A stretch of DNA of 64,000 nucleotides from an uncultured Rubrobacteraceae bacterium (GTDB lineage Bacteria > Actinomycetota > Rubrobacteria > Rubrobacterales > Rubrobacteraceae): positions 22,796 through 86,795 of the forward strand of contig CADCVH010000073.1 of assembly GCA_902806085.1 (NCBI GenBank). Reading direction: 5' to 3'. Position numbers and translations under genes: made by a program. The notes below the pieces were generated by a model. That model saw only the letters and a program-made list of their open reading frames with translations. It made no database searches and was not told the origin of the DNA. Shown here piece after piece: positions 60,066 through 64,000 of the stretch; position 1 is the stretch's first letter, and every line of letters begins with the position of its first letter.

Positions 60066-60699
60066 GATCCGGCTGCTCGTCGCCGACGACCACCCGATGC
60101 TGCGCGAGGGCCTCGTGGCCGTCCTCGGCACCCAGCCGGACTTCGAGGTGGCCGGCGAGGCCGCGGACGGCGAGGAGGTCGTCCGGCTGGCAAGCGAGCT
60201 CGAACCGGACGTGATCCTGCTTGACCTCGAGATGCCAAATGTTGACGGCGTGGAGGCCCTCCAGAGGCTGCAGGAAGCGGGCTCGAAGGCCCAGACCGTC
60301 GTTTTTACCGCCTACGACACCGACGAGAGGATACTCGGCGCCCTGCGGGCCGGTGCCCGGGGCTACCTGCTCAAAGGCGCCTCCCGCGCCGACATCTTCT
60401 CCGCCGTCAGGACCGTCAACGCCGGCGGCTCCCTGCTGGGTCCGGCCGTCACCAACCGCCTGCTCGGACGGCTCGGCGAAGACCCCGGGGGCACGAACCC
60501 CTTGACCCCCCGCGAGATCGAGGTGCTGGCGCTCCTCGCCCGCGGCCTCAAGAACGCCGAAATCGCCGGGAACCTCTTCATCTCCGAGAGGACCGTCAAG
60601 TTCCACGTTGGCTCCATCCTCGCGAAGCTCGGCGCGACCAACCGCACCGAAGCGGCGAGGATCGCCGCCGAAAGAGGTCTCGTAAACACCGCCTCGTAA
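60058..60699 (+). CDS. NarL/FixJ-family response regulator
   Basis: 213-residue regulator. The receiver has [12 protein letters not shown], phospho-acceptor Asp near residue 55 ([13 protein letters not shown]) and Lys in GYLLKGAS. The LuxR-type DNA-binding domain has [22 protein letters not shown] and [25 protein letters not shown]. The GTG start overlaps the kinase. A perfect inverted repeat at 60717-60734 just past the stop is a conceivable binding site. Confidence 0.95.
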   Translation: MDKIRLLVADDHPMLREGLVAVLGTQPDFEVAGEAADGEEVVRLASELEPDVILLDLEMPNVDGVEALQRLQEAGSKAQTVVFTAYDTDERILGALRAGARGYLLKGASRADIFSAVRTVNAGGSLLGPAVTNRLLGRLGEDPGGTNPLTPREIEVLALLARGLKNAEIAGNLFISERTVKFHVGSILAKLGATNRTEAARIAAERGLVNTAS

Positions 60700-60716
60700 C
60701 GGCCGCCCGCGAGCGC

Positions 60717-60734
60717 CCTGTACCTCCGTACAGG
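60717..60734. promoter_or_regulatory. perfect 7-bp palindrome, possible operator or hairpin
   Basis: CCTGTAC-CTCC-GTACAGG lies 18 nt after the NarL-type regulator stop and about 90 nt before the next start. It is too AT-containing for a strong terminator and lacks a T tract, so an operator is possible. Confidence 0.35.
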
Positions 60735-60821
60735 TCCCAAATCCGTCCTTCCGCACGATGCCGCGAGGCTGCCGGCGGGCCATGATCTCTCCAGGCAACC
60801 GGACGGCGAGAGGAGGGCCGA

Positions 60822-61022
60822 GTGTACGCCACGATGGAAGCGGAAACGTCCCGCCAACACCGCGAGGAACCCCCGCGAGACGCCGTCTGTCGGCGTCTCG
60901 CTGCCTCTCTACGCAAAGCCTGGAAAGGGCACGGCGACTTCTTTTCGGTCCTCCTGCGGGAGATAGCCCGCGACCTCGGTCGCGCGAGAGAGTCCCTGCT
61001 CGCCCTCCGCACGAACAGATAA
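60822..61022 (+). CDS. small charged protein
   Basis: 66-residue frame. GTG 60822 has a perfect AGGAGG 5 nt upstream, which makes translation likely. The product is basic and helical (RRLAASLRKAWKGHGDFFSVLLREIARDLG) without recognisable domains. It lies between the NarL-type regulator and the SDR gene on the same strand. Confidence 0.5.
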   Translation: MYATMEAETSRQHREEPPRDAVCRRLAASLRKAWKGHGDFFSVLLREIARDLGRARESLLALRTNR

Positions 61023-61041
61023 CAAAACGAGGAGCCCACCC

Positions 61042-61755
61042 ATGAACCACGCATCAGCACGACGCACGGCGCTAATAACCGGCGCCTCCCGCGGCCTCGG
61101 CCTCGCGCTGGCCCGACGGCTGGCCGAGGACGGTTGGGCGCTCATCATCGACGCCCGCGGCGAGGAGGACCTGGAAACCGCCCGCGCCGGGCTCGCACCG
61201 CTTGCGCGGGTGACCGCCATCGCGGGAAGCGTCACGGACCCCGGGCATAGGCGGGCGTTGGCCGACGCCGCGCGCGGGGCCGGCGGCCTGGACGCGCTGG
61301 TCAACAACGCGAGCGTCCTCGGGCCGAGCCCGCGGCCGGACCTTCTGGATTATCCGATCGGCGTTCTGGAAGAGGTGTACCGGACCAACGCGATCTCCCC
61401 CCTCGCGCTTATACAGGCCGTCAGGGAGACGCTGAACCCCGGTGCGCGCGTCGTCAACGTGACGAGCGACGCGGCCGTCGAGCCCTACGAGGGCTGGGGC
61501 GGCTACGGCTCCAGCAAGGCGGCCCTGGAGCAGCTCTCCAACATACTCGCCGCTGAGAACCCGGGCCTGCGCGTCTACTCGGTGGACCCGGGGGACATGC
61601 GAACCCGGATGCACCAGGAGGCCTTCCCCGGGGAGGACATAGGCGACCGTCTACCCCCCGAAGAGAGCGTGCCCGGCCTGGTCGAGCTCCTGACCGGGGA
61701 CCTCCCGAGTGGACGTTACGCGGCCAGGGAGCTGGCCGTATCGAGGAAGGGGTAG
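61042..61755 (+). CDS. short-chain dehydrogenase/reductase
   Basis: 237-residue SDR. The dinucleotide site is TALITGASRGLGLALARRL. The structural NNA motif is LDALVNNASVLG. The catalytic Ser/Tyr/Lys are in NVTSDAAV and GGYGSSKAAL (Y-x-x-x-K present). GAGGAG precedes the ATG by 7 nt. Substrate unknown. It is followed closely by a VOC gene and a QueA-like gene. Confidence 0.92.
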   Translation: MNHASARRTALITGASRGLGLALARRLAEDGWALIIDARGEEDLETARAGLAPLARVTAIAGSVTDPGHRRALADAARGAGGLDALVNNASVLGPSPRPDLLDYPIGVLEEVYRTNAISPLALIQAVRETLNPGARVVNVTSDAAVEPYEGWGGYGSSKAALEQLSNILAAENPGLRVYSVDPGDMRTRMHQEAFPGEDIGDRLPPEESVPGLVELLTGDLPSGRYAARELAVSRKG

Positions 61756-61760
61756 CCCCC

Positions 61761-62147
61761 TTGTTCGCCACCGGGCTCGCGGAGCTCGTCCTGATCGTCG
61801 ACGACGTGGAGAGGTCCGCCCGCTTCTACCGTGAGGTGGTCGGCCTGACGCCGGAGGCCCCCACCGAGAACGGCTGGGCCTGGTTCTGGGCCGGCGCCCC
61901 GGGCCACGCGCAACGCGTGGTCCTCCGCGAGGGACCGCTTCTGTTCGAAGAACACTCCTCCCTGCCGGAGGGTGGGCGCCGAGGACGGGTCCACTACGCC
62001 TTCACCGTGCCCCGCGACGGGCTGCAACCGGCCGGCGAGCAGGTACGAGAGAGCGGCGTGAAGGTCCACGGGCCGACGGCCTTCGAATGGATGCGGGCCA
62101 CCTCCTACTACTTCTACGATCCCGACGGCAACCTTCTGGAGTTCTGA
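61761..62147 (+). CDS. VOC family protein
   Basis: 128-residue glyoxalase/bleomycin-resistance-fold protein. AELVLIVDDVERSARFYREVVGL is the first module and YYFYDPDGNLLEF the C-terminal metal-ligand strand with its Glu. GRVHYAFTVPRDGL supplies a His. The TTG at 61761 follows the SDR stop by 5 nt, so they are likely co-translated. Reaction unknown. Confidence 0.85.
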   Translation: MFATGLAELVLIVDDVERSARFYREVVGLTPEAPTENGWAWFWAGAPGHAQRVVLREGPLLFEEHSSLPEGGRRGRVHYAFTVPRDGLQPAGEQVRESGVKVHGPTAFEWMRATSYYFYDPDGNLLEF

Positions 62148-62185
62148 TCTCCCGACCCCAAAGACCCCGCCGCAAAGGAGCCCAA

Positions 62186-63298
62186 TTGAACGCCCTGAGA
62201 TCCACCCCGGTAGAAATCTTGGACGACCTCTCCTTCGTGCTCCCCCCGGAACTCGAAGCCGCCGAGCCGCCGGAGGCCCGCGGCCTGGCCCGCGACGAGG
62301 TGCGCCTCATGGTCTCCTACCGCCGGGACGACCGCATCGTCCACACAGGCTTCCGGGACCTCCCGCGCTTTCTCCGAGCCGGCGACGTGCTCGTCGTCAA
62401 CACCAGCGGGACCATGAACGCAGCCGTCCCCGCCACCCGCGCAAACGGCGCGGCGATCACGCTCCACCTCTCCACCCACCTACCGGCGGACCTGTGGACG
62501 GTCGAGTTACGCTCTCGGGAGGAGACTAAACCTTTGCTCGACGGTAAGCCCGGAGAGACGCTACGGCTCCCCGGGGGCGGCGTCGCCATACTGCATACGT
62601 CGTATCTATCGCAAAACCGATCGAGACACGGTACCAACCGGCTCTGGGTCTCGACCCTGAACCTTCCTACGAGCCTCAACGACTACCTCGACCGGCACGG
62701 CGCCCCGATCCGCTACGGATACGTCAGGGAGGGTTGGCCCCCGGGCTACTACCAGACCGTCTACGCCACCGAGAAGGGCAGCGCCGAGATGCCCTCGGCC
62801 GGCCGGGCTTTCACACCGGAGCTCATCACGCGCCTGGTGGCGGGCGGCGTGCAGGTCGCGCCCCTCCTACTGCACACCGGCGTCGCCAGCCTCGAAGACG
62901 ACGAGCCGCCGTACGAGGAGTTCTACCGGGTGCCGCCCGCGACCGCCCGCGCGATCAACGCCGCGCGTGCCGCGGGACGGCGGGTGGTGGCCGTCGGCAC
63001 GACCGTCGTGCGGGCGCTGGAGACCGTAACCGACGCGGAAGGGGATTCGCACCCCGGAGAAGGCTGGACGGACCTCTTCATCACGCCCGAACGCGGCGTA
63101 GGGTCCGTCGATGCCATGCTCACCGGCCTGCACGAACCCCGCTCCACGCACCTGGCGATGCTGCAGGCGCTCGTCGAGGGCGGTTCCCGGTGCGCCGTGC
63201 TCTCACCCGGGTCGGATCACCTCAGAACCGCCTACGCCGAAGCCCTCCAGGAGGGCTACCTCTGGCACGAGTTCGGTGACCTGCACCTGATCTTGTAG
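62186..63298 (+). CDS. QueA-family protein (tRNA ribosyltransferase-isomerase-like)
   Basis: 370-residue member of the SAM:tRNA ribosyltransferase-isomerase family. Matching segments: DEVRLMVSYRRDDRIVHTGFRDLPRFLRAGDVLVVNTS (in part), MPSAGRAFTPELITRL, LLLHTGVASL (QueA usually has TLHVGxGTF), and VVAVGTTVVRALE, and the late STHLAMLQALV. Divergence from QueA motifs and the lack of tgt, queC or queF neighbours leave the queuosine role open. TTG 62186 is chosen on AAAGGAG 5 nt upstream. Confidence 0.82.
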   Translation: MNALRSTPVEILDDLSFVLPPELEAAEPPEARGLARDEVRLMVSYRRDDRIVHTGFRDLPRFLRAGDVLVVNTSGTMNAAVPATRANGAAITLHLSTHLPADLWTVELRSREETKPLLDGKPGETLRLPGGGVAILHTSYLSQNRSRHGTNRLWVSTLNLPTSLNDYLDRHGAPIRYGYVREGWPPGYYQTVYATEKGSAEMPSAGRAFTPELITRLVAGGVQVAPLLLHTGVASLEDDEPPYEEFYRVPPATARAINAARAAGRRVVAVGTTVVRALETVTDAEGDSHPGEGWTDLFITPERGVGSVDAMLTGLHEPRSTHLAMLQALVEGGSRCAVLSPGSDHLRTAYAEALQEGYLWHEFGDLHLIL

Positions 63299-63391
63299 GT
63301 TCTAAGTTGCAAGGATTGGAAGGAGGCGACGATGTAAAACTTCGGCCACGTTTCGGTTTAGACGAAGATCTCACCCAGTTAGGAGACCAAG

Positions 63392-64000
63392 ATGGCATAC
63401 GAGCTGCCGCAGCTCCCCTACGGCTACGACGCGCTGGAGCCGGCCATAGACCAGGAGACCATGCACCTGCACCACGAGAAGCACCACAACACCTACGTCA
63501 CCAACCTCAACAACGCGCTCGAGAAGCACCCCCAGGCGGACCCCGGCAACATCGAGGAGCTCATCGCCAACCTCGACTCGGTGCCCGAGGACATCCGCAC
63601 CGCCGTGCGCAACAACGGCGGGGGCCACTCCAACCACTCGATGTTCTGGCGGATCATGGGCCCATCGGGGCAGGGGGGCGGACAGCCTGGCGGCGAGCTC
63701 GCGGGCGCCATAGACTCCTCGTTCGGCTCGTTCGACGCGTTCAAGGAGCGGTTCGCCGCGTCCGCCGCTCCCGGGGCGCTGTTCGGCTCCGGGTGGGCGT
63801 GGCTGATCGCGGACCCCGGCGGCTCGTTGTCGCTGGGCACGACGCCTAACCAGGACTCGCCGCTCATGGAGGGCAAGACGCCGATCGTGGGGCTGGACGT
63901 GTGGGAGCACGCCTACTACCTCAAGTACCAGAACCGCCGCCCGGAGTACATAAGCGCCTTCTGGGACGTGGTCAACTGGGACGAGGTCGCCCGCCGCTAC
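63392..64000 (+). CDS. sodA: superoxide dismutase, Mn type, 3' end cut by window
   Basis: Dismutes superoxide to hydrogen peroxide and oxygen. The frame starts [20 protein letters not shown], with AGGAG 6 nt before the ATG, and runs off the window end; 203 residues are present. Metal ligands are the His in [13 protein letters not shown], the His in [11 protein letters not shown], and Asp and His in [19 protein letters not shown]. The Gly before the second His and the Gln in PNQDSPL favour manganese over iron. The last few codons are missing. Confidence 0.96.
   Translation, partial: MAYELPQLPYGYDALEPAIDQETMHLHHEKHHNTYVTNLNNALEKHPQADPGNIEELIANLDSVPEDIRTAVRNNGGGHSNHSMFWRIMGPSGQGGGQPGGELAGAIDSSFGSFDAFKERFAASAAPGALFGSGWAWLIADPGGSLSLGTTPNQDSPLMEGKTPIVGLDVWEHAYYLKYQNRRPEYISAFWDVVNWDEVARRY

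Noticed and set aside
1..64000. CRISPR arrays, transposases, integrases, phage genes or toxin-antitoxin pairs.
   Set aside because: None was seen. Repeats present are short, few and not regularly spaced with unique spacers.

Overview
The window is GC-rich (about 70%) bacterial chromosome, almost certainly from an actinobacterium. The best guess is a Rubrobacter-like lineage. Supporting this are the dnaK-grpE-dnaJ-hspR order with a HAIR-type operator at the dnaK promoter, several promoters that point to leaderless or near-leaderless transcripts, frequent GTG and TTG starts, and a CobN/ChlID/CbtAB cobalamin locus. The genus is inference. I see no phage, transposase or CRISPR, and the only RNA gene is one tRNA-Arg(CCT).

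Layout. 1-4431: a sensor kinase (5' end cut by the window) with its response regulator, a small membrane protein and a DUF2254 membrane protein. 4465-8009: glmS, a DUF1624-type acyltransferase and a GNAT. 8006-10711 (minus): acyP-rnhC-threonine aldolase-GNAT, all joined by 4-nt start/stop overlaps. 10801-12360: a GT2-GtrA-GAF-like fusion, followed by about 650 nt of non-coding DNA rich in degenerate repeats. 13014-17133: two GNATs, a SAM-hydrolase family protein and coiled-coil proteins. 17691-22291 (minus): the heat-shock operon dnaK-grpE-dnaJ-hspR plus a zinc-finger membrane protein. 22456-26725: a PhoB/PhoR-like pair with a beta-propeller lipoprotein and an anchored protein. 26906-29549 (minus): GNAT, YtxH-like, 2-phosphoglycerate kinase, DUF4126. 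29743-36590: glyS, VOC protein, unknown anchored protein, a sulfatase-fold enzyme with Thr at the nucleophile position, DUF4260-TetR, and an orphan glycine-betaine binding lipoprotein. 36958-37033: tRNA-Arg.

37432-57914 (minus) is the centrepiece, a tightly packed 20-kb cobalamin operon. It has a -35/-10 promoter, then a cobalamin riboswitch, then cbtB-cbtA-cobQ-cobN-two tiny membrane proteins-chlID-cobO-cobB-cobI-GNAT-cobM-cbiD-cobL-cbiG/cobJ-ferredoxin-cbiC-cbiX-cobT-birA. Most junctions are ATGA/GTGA/TTGA overlaps. The locus mixes anaerobic-type enzymes (CbiX, CbiD, CbiG) with the late cobaltochelatase CobN/ChlID, so two cobalt insertion systems sit in one transcript.

57992-64000: DedA protein, NarL-type kinase/regulator pair, a small ORF, SDR, VOC, QueA-like enzyme and a Mn-type superoxide dismutase cut by the window end. 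The most unusual signals are the dual chelatase set with its two unknown small membrane proteins, the Thr-type sulfatase, two families of short repeats at gene 3' ends, and a sensor kinase whose best-placed Shine-Dalgarno points at an ATA codon.
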